From Cytobacillus horneckiae (lineage in GTDB: Bacteria > Bacillota > Bacilli > Bacillales > Cytobacillaceae), in assembly GCF_002835735.1 (NCBI RefSeq), contig NZ_PISD01000040.1, positions 1-64,000 on the forward strand: a stretch of 64,000 nucleotides of DNA, in the 5' to 3' direction. Position numbers and translations under genes: made by a program. The notes beneath the pieces were generated by a model that saw only the letters and a list, made by a program, of their open reading frames with translations, did not search any database and was not told where the DNA came from. Positions 22,875 through 32,174 of the stretch are shown here, one piece after another (positions within the stretch are counted from its first letter, which is position 1; each line of letters starts with the position of its first letter).

Positions 22875-24539
22875 ATGGTTTGGTGGAAGGAGGCCGTGGG
22901 ATATGAGGTGTATCCGCGGAGTTTTCAGGATTCAAATGGGGACGGGATAGGGGATCTGCAAGGAATAATCAGTCGCTTGGATTATTTGTTGGATTTAGGA
23001 ATAGATGTCATATGGATCTGTCCTGTATTCCGCTCCCCCAATGATGATAATGGCTATGATATCTCCGATTATCAGGACATCATGGCAGATTTCGGGACGA
23101 TGGATGATTTCAACACATTATTATATGAAATTCATAAAAGAGGGATGAAGCTTATCATTGACTTAGTACTAAATCACACAAGCGATGAGCATCAATGGTT
23201 CATAGAATCAAGATCAAGCATTGATAGTCCAAAACGGGACTGGTATATATGGCGAGACGGCAAAGCAGGAAAAGAGCCGAATAACTGGGAAAGCATTTTC
23301 GGTGGTTCAGCTTGGAAGTATGATGAAAGGACAAAACAATACTATCTGCATGTCTTCTCAGAAAAGCAGCCTGACCTCAATTGGGAAAATAAAGAGGTGC
23401 GCATTGCGTTGTATGAAACAGTCAATTGGTGGCTTGAGAAGGGCATTGACGGCTTTAGAATCGATGCGATTAGCCATATCAAAAAACGTCCAGGGCTGCC
23501 GGATATAGCCAATCCAGAAAGTCTAAAATATGTACCATCATTTGAAATGCATATGAACCAAAAGGGCATTCACAATTACTTAAAAGAATTGAAAGACATA
23601 ACGTATGGAAACTATGACGTAATGACAGTCGGTGAAGCAAATGGTGTAAGTGCCAGCCAGGCACATCAATGGGTAGGGAAGAAGGAAGGCAAGATGGATA
23701 TGGTGTTTCAGTTTGAGCATTTAGGATTATGGGATGCTGAAAAAAACCCTGTGCTTGATATAGTTGCCTTAAAGAAAATCTTAACCCGCTGGCAAAAAGG
23801 CTTAGCAAAAGATGGTTGGAATGCACTTTTTCTTGAAAACCACGATAAGCCGCGAATTGTATCAACTTGGGGAGATGACAATGGTTTTTGGTATGAAAGT
23901 GCAACAGCATTGGCCACCATGTACTTTCTCATGCAAGGAACCCCCTTCATCTATCAGGGGCAGGAAATAGGAATGACGAATGTTAAATATCCATCTATAG
24001 ATGATTATAATGATGTAATCACAAAAAATTTATATAAGCAGCGATTGGAAGAAGGCGACTCTCATCAGGCCATCATGGAAATGATTTGGGCCTCCTCCCG
24101 CGACAACAGCCGGACACCGATGCAATGGTCAAACGAAAAAAATGCCGGATTTACTACAGGAATTCCCTGGATCAAACTAAATGAAAACTATAAGAAATTG
24201 AATGTCGAGGCTCAATTATTACAGGAAGATTCCGTCCTCGCCTACTACAAAAAAATGATTGCCATGCGCAAAAAGAATGCAGTCTTTACCTATGGCGAAT
24301 ATCTACTTCATATGAATGAACATCCACAAATATACGCCTATTCACGCAAAAATAACGAGGATCACTTTCTAGTCATAACCAATCTAACCTCTAATAAAGC
24401 AAGCGCCAATTTTATCAGCGAGGCTTTCGATAGCGAGTCTCTTATGTTAAATAACTATAAAACCGCTCCGCAAAACCTGGAAAAAACCATCACGCTCAAC
24501 CCATTTGAAGCAAGAGTATACCGCATAAAGCCTTTCTAG
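22875..24539 (+). CDS. GH13 alpha-glucosidase (oligo-1,6-glucosidase-like)
   Basis: A 554-residue cytoplasmic exo-glucosidase with no signal peptide. The (beta/alpha)8 motifs are complete: DLVLNHTSDEH (near 96), GFRIDAISH with nucleophile Asp197, VGEANG with acid/base Glu254 and FLENHDKPR with Asp324. The calcium-loop DSNGDGIGDLQGI is at 19-31. The residue after the nucleophile is Ala198, where 1,6-preferring enzymes usually have Val and 1,4-preferring ones Thr, so linkage preference is unclear. GGGAGGGG lies just upstream. It stands alone without sugar transporter or regulator genes. Confidence 0.9.
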   Translation: MVWWKEAVGYEVYPRSFQDSNGDGIGDLQGIISRLDYLLDLGIDVIWICPVFRSPNDDNGYDISDYQDIMADFGTMDDFNTLLYEIHKRGMKLIIDLVLNHTSDEHQWFIESRSSIDSPKRDWYIWRDGKAGKEPNNWESIFGGSAWKYDERTKQYYLHVFSEKQPDLNWENKEVRIALYETVNWWLEKGIDGFRIDAISHIKKRPGLPDIANPESLKYVPSFEMHMNQKGIHNYLKELKDITYGNYDVMTVGEANGVSASQAHQWVGKKEGKMDMVFQFEHLGLWDAEKNPVLDIVALKKILTRWQKGLAKDGWNALFLENHDKPRIVSTWGDDNGFWYESATALATMYFLMQGTPFIYQGQEIGMTNVKYPSIDDYNDVITKNLYKQRLEEGDSHQAIMEMIWASSRDNSRTPMQWSNEKNAGFTTGIPWIKLNENYKKLNVEAQLLQEDSVLAYYKKMIAMRKKNAVFTYGEYLLHMNEHPQIYAYSRKNNEDHFLVITNLTSNKASANFISEAFDSESLMLNNYKTAPQNLEKTITLNPFEARVYRIKPF

Positions 24540-24581
24540 TGCTAAAATAAAGAAAACGTTCCGAAATAGGAGACAATGCAA

Positions 24582-25061
24582 ATGGCTAAAGGAAAAACAA
24601 ATGCGATGCGTATTCTGGACGCAAATAAAGTACCTTACGAACTTATAACCTACGAAATAAAAGATGGAAAAGTAGATGGTGTTTCCGTTGCAGAGAAAAT
24701 AAATAAGCAGCCTGAAGAAGTGTATAAAACATTAGTGACAGCTGGAACGAGCAAGCAAAACTACGTATTTATCATACCTGTAGAGGCTGAACTGGATTTA
24801 AAGAAGGCAGCAAAGGCAGCCGGTGAAAAGAAAATCGAAATGATTGCTGTTAAAGATATTCAGAAGCTTACAGGGTATATACGGGGTGGGTGCTCACCCA
24901 TCGGCATGAAGAAGCTGTTCCCTACATTCATAGACCAATGTGCTGAACAGCTTGATCATATGGTCGTCAGCGGAGGGAAAATTGGTATGCAAATAGAAAT
25001 AGCCCCAGTGCATTTGAGCAAAACCATTGCTGGAAATTTTGCCGACATTACCCATAACTGA
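24582..25061 (+). CDS. YbaK/EbsC-type aminoacyl-tRNA deacylase
   Basis: A 159-residue Cys-tRNA(Pro)/Ala-tRNA editing enzyme. The catalytic-site lysine is Lys49 in VYKTL, as in E. coli YbaK Lys46, and the later GYIRGGCSPIGMKK block is the family signature. It hydrolyses mischarged tRNA in trans in the cytoplasm. ATG 24582 is 9 bases after TAGGAG; an ATG two codons upstream is only 3 bases away and less likely. Single gene closed by a terminator. Confidence 0.9.
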   Translation: MAKGKTNAMRILDANKVPYELITYEIKDGKVDGVSVAEKINKQPEEVYKTLVTAGTSKQNYVFIIPVEAELDLKKAAKAAGEKKIEMIAVKDIQKLTGYIRGGCSPIGMKKLFPTFIDQCAEQLDHMVVSGGKIGMQIEIAPVHLSKTIAGNFADITHN

Positions 25062-25079
25062 AGCTCATTGTTTTGAAAA

Positions 25080-25122
25080 AGAGTAAGGATAGTTATTTAA
25101 GATAACCCTTACTCTCTTTTTT
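25080..25122 (+). terminator. Terminator after ybaK-like gene
   Basis: AGAGTAAGG (25080-25088) pairs with CCTTACTCT (25107-25115), extended inside by GTTAT/GATAAC, then CTTTTTT. Confidence 0.88.
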
Positions 25123-25226
25123 ATCTTTATATATCCATATGTGGCAATGCATTCGTTTTACTCAGTTTTTTCGTTTTTAAAAAAATAAGGTGATTTTTCC
25201 TGGAATTTAAAGTAGGGGGGATTAAG

Positions 25227-25568
25227 ATTAGAAAAACGTCAATATTCTTAGGAGTAATAGCAGGTGTTTCTAGTATATTTTTATGGTTTGTACTAAACTT
25301 TTATAATCCTTATTCAAATCTAACTGACTCCGAACCGATGATTAATACATTTTTTATGTTATTTCTTCCTGCTTGTTTAGCAATCATTGCTTCATTAACA
25401 TCTAAAATCTTCTTAATGTTAATCGTATTTTTATGGTCATTGCCAATAAGTTTATATTTATTCTTTACACCAAGCATTTTTGCTTTATTTGGACTCACTA
25501 GCATATTTTATTTGATTAGTTTACTTTTAATGAGGAGAGCCAAGATAAGAACTGTATTAAAACAATAA
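25227..25568 (+). CDS. Small membrane protein with an apparent non-standard start codon
   Basis: Unrecognised, about 113 residues. The frame is open from 25194 and reads RKTSIFLGVIAGVSSIFLWF, a membrane segment, then a short loop (NFYNPYSNLTDSEP), two to three more hydrophobic segments and a basic end RRAKIRTVLKQ. A shorter reading from ATG 25338 would lose the first segment and has no ribosome site. The stretch GGGGGG at 25215-25220 is well placed for ATT at 25227; CTG at 25200 after AAGGTGA is another choice. No ATG, GTG or TTG is available upstream. The gene may use a rare start or may carry a damaged one. Confidence 0.55.
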   Translation: MRKTSIFLGVIAGVSSIFLWFVLNFYNPYSNLTDSEPMINTFFMLFLPACLAIIASLTSKIFLMLIVFLWSLPISLYLFFTPSIFALFGLTSIFYLISLLLMRRAKIRTVLKQ

Positions 25569-25666
25569 GGCTTTTTCAAGTAACGGAATTCGCCAGTTAA
25601 AGAAGGATACTAAAAAAAGCATTCAGCATACGATATAGAAACCTTAAAAAAAGGGGCTAATATCCG

Positions 25667-25999
25667 TTGAGCCATTATAATGTCAATCATCCTAAAAATT
25701 CATTCCATAAAAATTTCAAAAACCTCGATCCTGGAGCATTTCAGAACATTCCGCCTGACTATCCGCCGCCGAAAGAGTCTCCACAGCCCGTTGGGAAGCA
25801 GCCTGATTATATGATTAAAGAACACTGTATAAAAGGACTTTACAGATATACGTTTTTGTCATTGAAGACCGGCGAGTGCTTTTGGTTTTGTCCTACTTCC
25901 TATAACAGAAACCTACTTTACGGCTGGCGCCATACAAAAAGCAGATGGATCTATTTTGCCGTTCATATTCGAAAACTAGCATCGATCCAATGCACATAA
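25667..25999 (+). CDS. Hypothetical protein, 110 residues, proline-rich N-terminus
   Basis: Family not recognised. The first half is hydrophilic and proline-rich (NIPPDYPPPKESPQPVGKQ). The second half is aromatic and more conserved-looking (GLYRYTFLSLKTGECFWFCP, GWRHTKSRW) with four cysteines. No signal peptide or membrane segment is seen. The start is a TTG after AAAGGGG. It ends right before a bidirectional hairpin, which supports it as a real gene. Confidence 0.55.
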   Translation: MSHYNVNHPKNSFHKNFKNLDPGAFQNIPPDYPPPKESPQPVGKQPDYMIKEHCIKGLYRYTFLSLKTGECFWFCPTSYNRNLLYGWRHTKSRWIYFAVHIRKLASIQCT

Positions 26000-26000
26000 A

Positions 26001-26027
26001 AAGGCATATCAACAAGTGATATGCCTT
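26001..26027. terminator. Bidirectional hairpin between convergent genes
   Basis: AAGGCATATCA (26001-26011) pairs with TGATATGCCTT (26017-26027). The minus-strand side has a T5 tail and serves the YjiH gene; the plus side has a weaker tail. Confidence 0.8.
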
Positions 26028-26053
26028 CATCTATTTCTCGAAAAAACAATGTC

Positions 26054-27400
26054 TTAAAATAAGATATGTGCAGCAACAACAATCATCGGTAAAGTAATGA
26101 TTGTTCTTAGAATGAAAATCAATACCAAATCAATAAAGGTTACGGGGATTTTTGAACCAAGCAATAGACCGCCCACTTCTGACATGTAAATAAGCTGTGA
26201 TACAGACAAGGAAGCGACAATGAAACGGGTCATTTCACTTTCAATGCCCGTGGCCATCACTGAAGGTAAAAACATATCTGCAAACCCTACGAAAATCGTT
26301 TCAGAAGCAGCCGTTGCTTCTGGTACACCCATCAGTTCAAGAACAGGAATGAATGGTAAACCAATCCATCTGAAAATGGGTGTGTATTCTGCTAGAATCA
26401 ATGCTAAAGTCCCTAAAGCCATAACTACGGGAGCAACACCCATCCACATATCAAGAATGTTTTGAGCGCCTTGGGTGAAAAAATCTTTAATTCCCCTGCT
26501 TTTTTTTGCCTTCTCAATAGCAGCTGTTATACCCCACGTTACGGGAGTGTAGCCGCTTGGAATATCTTCTTCTGCATCTTTTGCCTTTTCATCAAAATAA
26601 GTATCTTCTTTTCTTGAGAGAGGGGGAATTCTTGGCATAATGAGCGCTGCGGCAATCCCCGATACTAAAATAGTTAAATAAAACGGAACAAACATATGTC
26701 CGAGTCCAACTTGTGACAGAACCACAAGACTAAACGTGATAGACACAACTGAGAAGGTTGTCCCGATGATGGCAGCTTCCTTTTTAGTATAATAGCCTTC
26801 TTCATATTGGCGGCTAGTAAGCAATACGCCAATTGTACCATCGCCTATCCATGAGGCAACGCAATCAATAGAAGAACGTCCGGGAAGCTTAAATAGCGGA
26901 CGCATCACTTTTGTAAGCAAAGAACCGAAAAACTCTAATAGTCCAAAGTTAATAAGTAATGGAAGCAACAGTCCTGCAAATAAAAATACTGAAAATAAAA
27001 CTGGTAAAAGATCAAATAATAGCAATCCGCCAGTATCAGCAGACCAAATATGTTCAGGTCCCACTTCAAAATATACAGAGACGGCAAATAAGGTACCTAA
27101 TAGTCTCACAATAACCCATCCAGTCGTTACATTAAATAGGTTATTGAAAAAGGGGCTATTGATAATCGCTGCCGGCTTAGCCAGTTTGGCAATAAGTGTT
27201 CCAGCAAGTGTAATTATTATAATTCCCAACATAATCGTAGGAATGTAATCTGCTAACAAATCTTGTAGCCATCCAGAAAGAACAGCGATCGGGATGGTAA
27301 CTTCTCCGCCTATTTTCATCGGAATCATAAAGAAGAGGATTCCGAATAATGAAGGGATCAAGAAGGTTAATATATCAACCAATTTAAATTTCTTATTCAA
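26054..27400 (-). CDS. YjiH-family membrane protein with nucleoside-recognition (Gate) domains
   Basis: A 448-residue protein with about ten membrane segments. Two Gate-type blocks are seen: DLLPVLFSVFLFAGLLLPLL...PGRSSIDCVASWIGDGTIGV, and NILDMWMGVAPVVMALGTLALIL...GFADMFLPSVMATGIES. The family is of unknown transport role, although Gate domains occur in nucleoside and spore-maturation proteins. The start is TTG after AAGGTGA. Single gene. Confidence 0.85.
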   Translation of the reverse strand: MNKKFKLVDILTFLIPSLFGILFFMIPMKIGGEVTIPIAVLSGWLQDLLADYIPTIMLGIIIITLAGTLIAKLAKPAAIINSPFFNNLFNVTTGWVIVRLLGTLFAVSVYFEVGPEHIWSADTGGLLLFDLLPVLFSVFLFAGLLLPLLINFGLLEFFGSLLTKVMRPLFKLPGRSSIDCVASWIGDGTIGVLLTSRQYEEGYYTKKEAAIIGTTFSVVSITFSLVVLSQVGLGHMFVPFYLTILVSGIAAALIMPRIPPLSRKEDTYFDEKAKDAEEDIPSGYTPVTWGITAAIEKAKKSRGIKDFFTQGAQNILDMWMGVAPVVMALGTLALILAEYTPIFRWIGLPFIPVLELMGVPEATAASETIFVGFADMFLPSVMATGIESEMTRFIVASLSVSQLIYMSEVGGLLLGSKIPVTFIDLVLIFILRTIITLPMIVVAAHILF

Positions 27401-27593
27401 ACCTTAGTCACCTTTTCTTTAATATTTATAAACAAAAACTAATTTTAATGCATATAGTCGAAAAAGCCAACCAAAATCTTGGAAAAGGAACATATTCCCT
27501 ATTTTCAGAAAATAATTAATCGTCCGATTACCGTCAAAAATTCAGCCAATATATGCTAAAATTTAATTATCTTACAATGAAGCAGGTGGAAGG

Positions 27594-28397
27594 ATGTTCA
27601 ATTACCGCGTTTATTGGACCTTTGCAAAAAAGTCTTTCCTTCGATCAGCCGTTTACAGGTTTGATGTGTGGTCAAGGCTAGGATCCAATATAATCTTCCT
27701 TCTCATGTGGGGATCGATCTGGACTGCGCTTTATGCGGGAAAAGAAGAAGCAGGGGGAGTCAGCTTTGAGGCAATGCTTACATATATTGTCGTTAGCCAA
27801 TTCTTAACCGGAGTGAATGGAGCAGGAACTCCTTTATGGGAGATTCAAGAGAAGGTAAGAACTGGAGATATCGCATTGGAGCTGATGCGTCCATTTGATG
27901 TTCCATTGCGTTATTTATTTGCCGATTTTGGCAGTGTTGCCTTTTATATTGTGACTGCATTGCTGCCTTTATATACCGTCCTTTTTATTTTTATGGATGT
28001 AGCCCTGCCGACTGACTGGCTGACATGGGTGTATTTCATTATTGCGTCTGTAATCGGGTTTCTCATCCGCTATTGCATTGAAATGTCCTTCGGATTGTTG
28101 ACTTTTTTCCTGGTAGAAACCGGAGGCATTGAGGACATTTTTTATTTTGCCATGTCACTTTTATCAGGTTCAGTCATACCGCTATGGTTTTTCCCGGATT
28201 GGCTGGCGACCATTGCCATTTACTTACCATTCCAAGGGATTTACTATATTCCTAATTCAATTTTTATAGGTGAGATTGCTGGTCTCGAAATATTGACTTC
28301 CATTGGTATACAGCTATTTTGGGTGGTTGTTACTTATTTGGTTTTAAGGCTTATCTGGAGCCGAGCATCCAAGAAAGTGATTGTACAGGGAGGGTAG
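27594..28397 (+). CDS. ABC-2-type permease, exporter subunit 1
   Basis: A 267-residue protein with six membrane segments (first near 33-50). The block LEIQEKVRTGDIALELMRPFDVPLRYLF-like region (WEIQEKVRTGDIALELMRP) is the hallmark of a family of uncharacterised ABC-2 permeases that always occur as a three-gene set with a second permease and a NodI/DrrA-like ATPase. Some members are known as viologen exporters. GGTGGAAGG precedes the ATG. It is 3 bases from the next gene. Confidence 0.85.
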   Translation: MFNYRVYWTFAKKSFLRSAVYRFDVWSRLGSNIIFLLMWGSIWTALYAGKEEAGGVSFEAMLTYIVVSQFLTGVNGAGTPLWEIQEKVRTGDIALELMRPFDVPLRYLFADFGSVAFYIVTALLPLYTVLFIFMDVALPTDWLTWVYFIIASVIGFLIRYCIEMSFGLLTFFLVETGGIEDIFYFAMSLLSGSVIPLWFFPDWLATIAIYLPFQGIYYIPNSIFIGEIAGLEILTSIGIQLFWVVVTYLVLRLIWSRASKKVIVQGG

Positions 28398-28400
28398 AGG

Positions 28401-29207
28401 ATGACCTTAATGCGATACATAGAATTGTATTTTAAGCTTGTATCCGCCGGAATTCGCGCACAGCTGCAATATCGTTTTGCTTTTGTGATGAGAATTGTCG
28501 GCATGATTACTTCATATACAGGAACAGCAGTTACGATGTGGGTCATGCTTTATCAATTTCAAGAGCTTGGTTCATGGAATTTCTATGAAATGCTCTTTCT
28601 CTTTGCCATTGCAGTTCTGTCGTGGGGCTTTTGCATTATCTTATTTTTCCATTTTCGAAGCTTGGATACATATATTTTAAACGGGACATTTGATCGTTTT
28701 CTTGTTAGACCAATTAATCCATTTTTTCACTTTATGGCGATGAAATTTGATGTCGCCTCTTTTGGCCAATTTATTTTTAGCATATTCGTCTTTATATGGG
28801 TTAGTTACGAGCTGGGGATTGCTTGGTCATTGGGAAAGGCCTTATTCCTCATCGCTTCTGTCGTAGGAGGTGTACTGATTCAGGGCGGCCTTCTTGTCAT
28901 CATATCAGCGTTTGCTTTTTGGACTACAAAATCAGAGCAGTTTTATTGGGTGGTGATGTATCCTGCGCGAAATTTAACGAACTATCCGCTTGTCATTTAT
29001 CCAAAATTAGTTCAATGGTTTACGGCATTTGTTGTGCCCTTTGGATTTGTAAACTACTTTCCGGCTGCAGTTCTATTGGAAAAAGAAACACCGTTTTTTC
29101 CTGACAATATCGGCTATTTTTCACCGGTGGTAGGTATTGTTTTCTTTCTGGTCGCCTACTATATTTGGATGCTTGGTTTAAGCCGCTATAAAAGCACAGG
29201 ATCGTAA
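28401..29207 (+). CDS. ABC-2-type permease, exporter subunit 2
   Basis: A 268-residue protein with six predicted membrane segments. The middle loop DTYILNGTFDRFLVRPINPFF corresponds to the same position as the RTGDIALELMRP loop of subunit 1, so the two likely form a pseudo-symmetric dimer. The C-terminal PFGFVNYFPAA is typical of the family. It starts 3 bases after the first permease and is followed by the ATPase after 17 bases. Confidence 0.85.
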   Translation: MTLMRYIELYFKLVSAGIRAQLQYRFAFVMRIVGMITSYTGTAVTMWVMLYQFQELGSWNFYEMLFLFAIAVLSWGFCIILFFHFRSLDTYILNGTFDRFLVRPINPFFHFMAMKFDVASFGQFIFSIFVFIWVSYELGIAWSLGKALFLIASVVGGVLIQGGLLVIISAFAFWTTKSEQFYWVVMYPARNLTNYPLVIYPKLVQWFTAFVVPFGFVNYFPAAVLLEKETPFFPDNIGYFSPVVGIVFFLVAYYIWMLGLSRYKSTGS

Positions 29208-29224
29208 AGGAGGAGGGGTAAAGG

Positions 29225-30232
29225 ATGCCAATTATTGAAGTGGAACATTTGATGAAGGATTTTAAAATTGCCAAAAGAGAAACAGGATTTGCCGGAGCGT
29301 TAAAAAGCTTGGTTAAACGGGAGTTTATAACGAAGGAAGCAGTGAAGGACATCAGCTTTACGATTAATGAAGGTGAAATGGTGGGGTATATTGGACCGAA
29401 TGGAGCCGGCAAGTCCACAACCATTAAAATGTTGACCGGCATTCTTGTCCCGAGCGGTGGGCATGTGCGGGTCAATGGCATTGTCCCTTATGAGGATCGC
29501 CAGGAAAACGCAAAGAATATCGGCGTTGTCTTTGGGCAGAGAACCCAGCTGTGGTGGGATTTGCCGACAATTGAATCGTTTGAGCTGTTAAAGGAAATAT
29601 ATCAGGTATCAAATGAGCGCTACAAAGAGAATATGGCTACTTTTATTGATATACTTGGTCTTGATGAATTTTTAAATACGCCTGTTCGTCAACTCTCACT
29701 CGGGCAGAGAATGAGAGCGGATATTGCTGCTTCACTTCTGCATGACCCGCCGATACTGTTCCTTGATGAACCAACCATTGGGCTTGATGTTGTTGCAAAA
29801 GAGAGAATGCGGACATTCATTAAAGAAATCAATAAAGAGCGGAATATTACAGTCATATTGACGACACATGATATGGAGGATATTGAGCAGCTATGTGAGC
29901 GCATGGTGCTTATCGATCATGGACAGAAGGTCTACGATGGCGAAATTTCTGTTGTAAAAAACCGCTTTGGTAAAATCCGCACATTGGTCGTGGATTTAGA
30001 AGAATCAAAGCGGACACTTCAATTGATGAACGGTGAGGTATTTAAAGAGGAAGCCAATAGATATTGGATCCGATTTAATCGGGAGGAAGTCTCGGCTTCG
30101 GAGATTATTAATCAAATTACTAAAACACATAATATTAAGGACTTAACCGTTGAAGAACCAGAAATAGAGTCAATTATAAGCAGAATTTATCAAGAAGGCT
30201 TTGAAGAAATATCAGAGCCTGTAAGGAATTAA
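29225..30232 (+). CDS. ABC transporter ATP-binding protein (exporter ATPase)
   Basis: A 335-residue ATPase. Walker A GPNGAGKST is near residue 59, the family-specific FGQRTQLWWDLP follows near 102, LSLGQRMRADIAASLLH is the signature (LSLGQ in place of LSGGQ) and LFLDEPTIGLD is Walker B. About 100 extra C-terminal residues form the regulatory domain seen in this group. AAAGGAGGAGG precedes the ATG. It energises the two upstream permeases; substrate unknown. Confidence 0.9.
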   Translation: MPIIEVEHLMKDFKIAKRETGFAGALKSLVKREFITKEAVKDISFTINEGEMVGYIGPNGAGKSTTIKMLTGILVPSGGHVRVNGIVPYEDRQENAKNIGVVFGQRTQLWWDLPTIESFELLKEIYQVSNERYKENMATFIDILGLDEFLNTPVRQLSLGQRMRADIAASLLHDPPILFLDEPTIGLDVVAKERMRTFIKEINKERNITVILTTHDMEDIEQLCERMVLIDHGQKVYDGEISVVKNRFGKIRTLVVDLEESKRTLQLMNGEVFKEEANRYWIRFNREEVSASEIINQITKTHNIKDLTVEEPEIESIISRIYQEGFEEISEPVRN

Positions 30233-30254
30233 GAGAGCTGTCAGAACAGCTCTC
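30233..30254 (+). terminator. Hairpin after the exporter operon
   Basis: GAGAGCTGT (30233-30241) pairs with ACAGCTCTC (30246-30254) around CAGA. No T run follows, so termination may be weak. Confidence 0.5.
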
Positions 30255-30286
30255 CATGCTGTAGAGAGACTTAGAGATTTTCTTAG

Positions 30287-30349
30287 GCTAACCGCTCGCT
30301 TCCTCGCTGCGTGCCTTTAGTGTCTCGACTATCCCGCTTCTCTCAGGCA
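30287..30349 (-). repeat. Second copy of the dispersed repeat seen at 10941-11010
   Basis: On the minus strand it reads AAGCGGGATAGTCGAGACAC, TAAAGGCACGCAGCGAGG, AAGCGAGCGG. The copy between phnD and phnC has AAGCGAGACAGTCGATACAC, TAAAGGCGAGCAG. Both lie in intergenic gaps and are GC-richer than their surroundings. Confidence 0.65.
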
Positions 30350-30422
30350 GGAGTCGAGCTGTCACTCTCTAAATCTAACTAAATTTTATATGATTACTTT
30401 CTCAACACTCTGAGCGCTCTCA

Positions 30423-32174
30423 TTATTGCATTGCTTCATAGTTTAATTGCTTGTTAGCCAGCTTTTCGTAAAGCTTATGGGAGGATAGCAACTCGTGATG
30501 TGTACCAGTGCCTGTGACGGCTCCTCCTTCGAGCACCACGATTTGATCGGCATCAACAATCGTTGAGAGCCGATGGGCAATGACAAGCGTTGTACGGTTT
30601 TTCATTAAATTTTTTAACGCCATTTGAACAAGCTGTTCAGATGAGCTGTCTAAATTAGAGGTTGCTTCGTCTAAAAGGAGTATTTTAGGATCGCGAATGA
30701 TGGCTCTTGCTATCGCAATTCTTTGTCGCTGCCCTCCGGAAAGCTTCATTCCTCTTTCGCCTACTTCCGTATCATAACCATCCGGAAGCCGGTCAATAAA
30801 CTCAGCTGCGTGCGCGAGTGCAGCTGCTCTTTTAATATCTCCATCTGTTACTTCCTCTTTTATTCCGTAGGCAATATTCTCCCTTATTGTTCCTGACATA
30901 AGTGGGCTTTCCTGCGATACATAGCCGATTTGTTCACGCCAGCTATGAAGATTGTATTCTTCTATCAATGTATCTCCAAGAATCACTTGGCCGGACTGTG
31001 GTTTGTAAAATCTTTCTAATAACGCGAATAAGGTAGTTTTTCCGCTGCCGCTTGGTCCAACAAATGCGGTCATTTTTCCGGCTGGAATATGGAGATTAAT
31101 TTTTTTAAGGATGTGATCTTCTTTATAGCCGAATGAAAGGTCTTGCAGAATGATATCCTGTGTAGGATTCTCTACTTTTTTTGCTTGCTTGCTACATTCT
31201 ATTTCTAAGCCAAGAATATCTTGAAGTCTCTCTGTAGCACCAATTGCTTTTTGGAAGGCTGTAAAGAAGGAGGCCATTTGTGTAAAAGGAACAACAATTT
31301 GAAACATATAAATGATGATGGCTACAAGAGAGCCTGCAGACAGCGCGCCAGAAGCGACTCTCACACCGCCATATCCAATTAAAACGACAAGGACAAGCAT
31401 CATAATGAAGGTCATGAATGGCGATACAACAGCCTGAATTCTCGCCTCTTTTAGTCCGAAGGAAAATAAATGATGAATGCTTTGATATCCTTTGCTTTTT
31501 TCTGTGTCTTCTGCATGATAGGCCTTAACGAGGCGGATGTCTGATAATACTCGGCCTAAATTTCCTGAAAAGCCAGCCATTTCATCTTGAGTGGATAACG
31601 ATACTTTATATATTTTTTGCCCAAGCGGCATAATGACGATGATGGCAATGGGCACAGCAATAATCATAATTAATGTCATTCTCCAATCAATCATAAACAA
31701 GATGATAATAGAACCAATGATAGAAATAAGCCCTGTAAAAAAGGTAATTAAATGCTGAGTGATTAAATTTTTCACAATATTTGTATCTTGAGTAATCCGG
31801 CTCATCGTTTCCCCAGATTGATGTTTATCAAAAAAGGGGATAGGCAGGTGAACGACATGATCCCAAAGTTTTCTTCTTAAGGAGGCAACAATATTTTCGC
31901 CAATGTAGTTCATAAAATAAAAGGAGAAGCCTGCTGCAATCGTTTGGATAATAAAAGCCGCTGCAAGCATGATAATTAACGAGATTTCTAAAGCAGATGC
32001 GGCTAATTGATCGACGAGAGAAGCGGTAAATAGAGGCACGATAAGGCCGGCAGCAGTTTCGAGAATACTGAGAAAGATCGCAAAGAAAAGAATCCATTTT
32101 GGCGGATTGGCATCCTTTAATAACTTCCAGAAGCCTTGCAACTTTGCAGAGCCCTTTTTATCAGTCGTTTTCAT
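30423..32174 (-). CDS. bmrA: BmrA-like multidrug ABC exporter (half transporter)
   Basis: A 583-residue fused membrane-ATPase protein acting as a homodimer. Six membrane segments occupy about residues 28-310, with FFDKHQSGETMSRITQDTNIV as the coupling-helix region. Walker A GPSGSGKTT is near 372, signature LSGGQRQRIAIARA near 475, Walker B ILLLDEATSNLD near 497. The membrane half closely follows B. subtilis BmrA in recall. The MerR regulator gene overlaps its start by 14 bases, so both come from one transcript and the exporter is probably induced by its own drugs. Confidence 0.88.
   Translation of the reverse strand: MKTTDKKGSAKLQGFWKLLKDANPPKWILFFAIFLSILETAAGLIVPLFTASLVDQLAASALEISLIIMLAAAFIIQTIAAGFSFYFMNYIGENIVASLRRKLWDHVVHLPIPFFDKHQSGETMSRITQDTNIVKNLITQHLITFFTGLISIIGSIIILFMIDWRMTLIMIIAVPIAIIVIMPLGQKIYKVSLSTQDEMAGFSGNLGRVLSDIRLVKAYHAEDTEKSKGYQSIHHLFSFGLKEARIQAVVSPFMTFIMMLVLVVLIGYGGVRVASGALSAGSLVAIIIYMFQIVVPFTQMASFFTAFQKAIGATERLQDILGLEIECSKQAKKVENPTQDIILQDLSFGYKEDHILKKINLHIPAGKMTAFVGPSGSGKTTLFALLERFYKPQSGQVILGDTLIEEYNLHSWREQIGYVSQESPLMSGTIRENIAYGIKEEVTDGDIKRAAALAHAAEFIDRLPDGYDTEVGERGMKLSGGQRQRIAIARAIIRDPKILLLDEATSNLDSSSEQLVQMALKNLMKNRTTLVIAHRLSTIVDADQIVVLEGGAVTGTGTHHELLSSHKLYEKLANKQLNYEAMQ

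Noticed and set aside
22708-22935. A minus-strand frame opposite the glucosidase start.
   Set aside because: It covers the dispersed repeat and the glucosidase ribosome site, and its product is Leu-rich low-complexity sequence.
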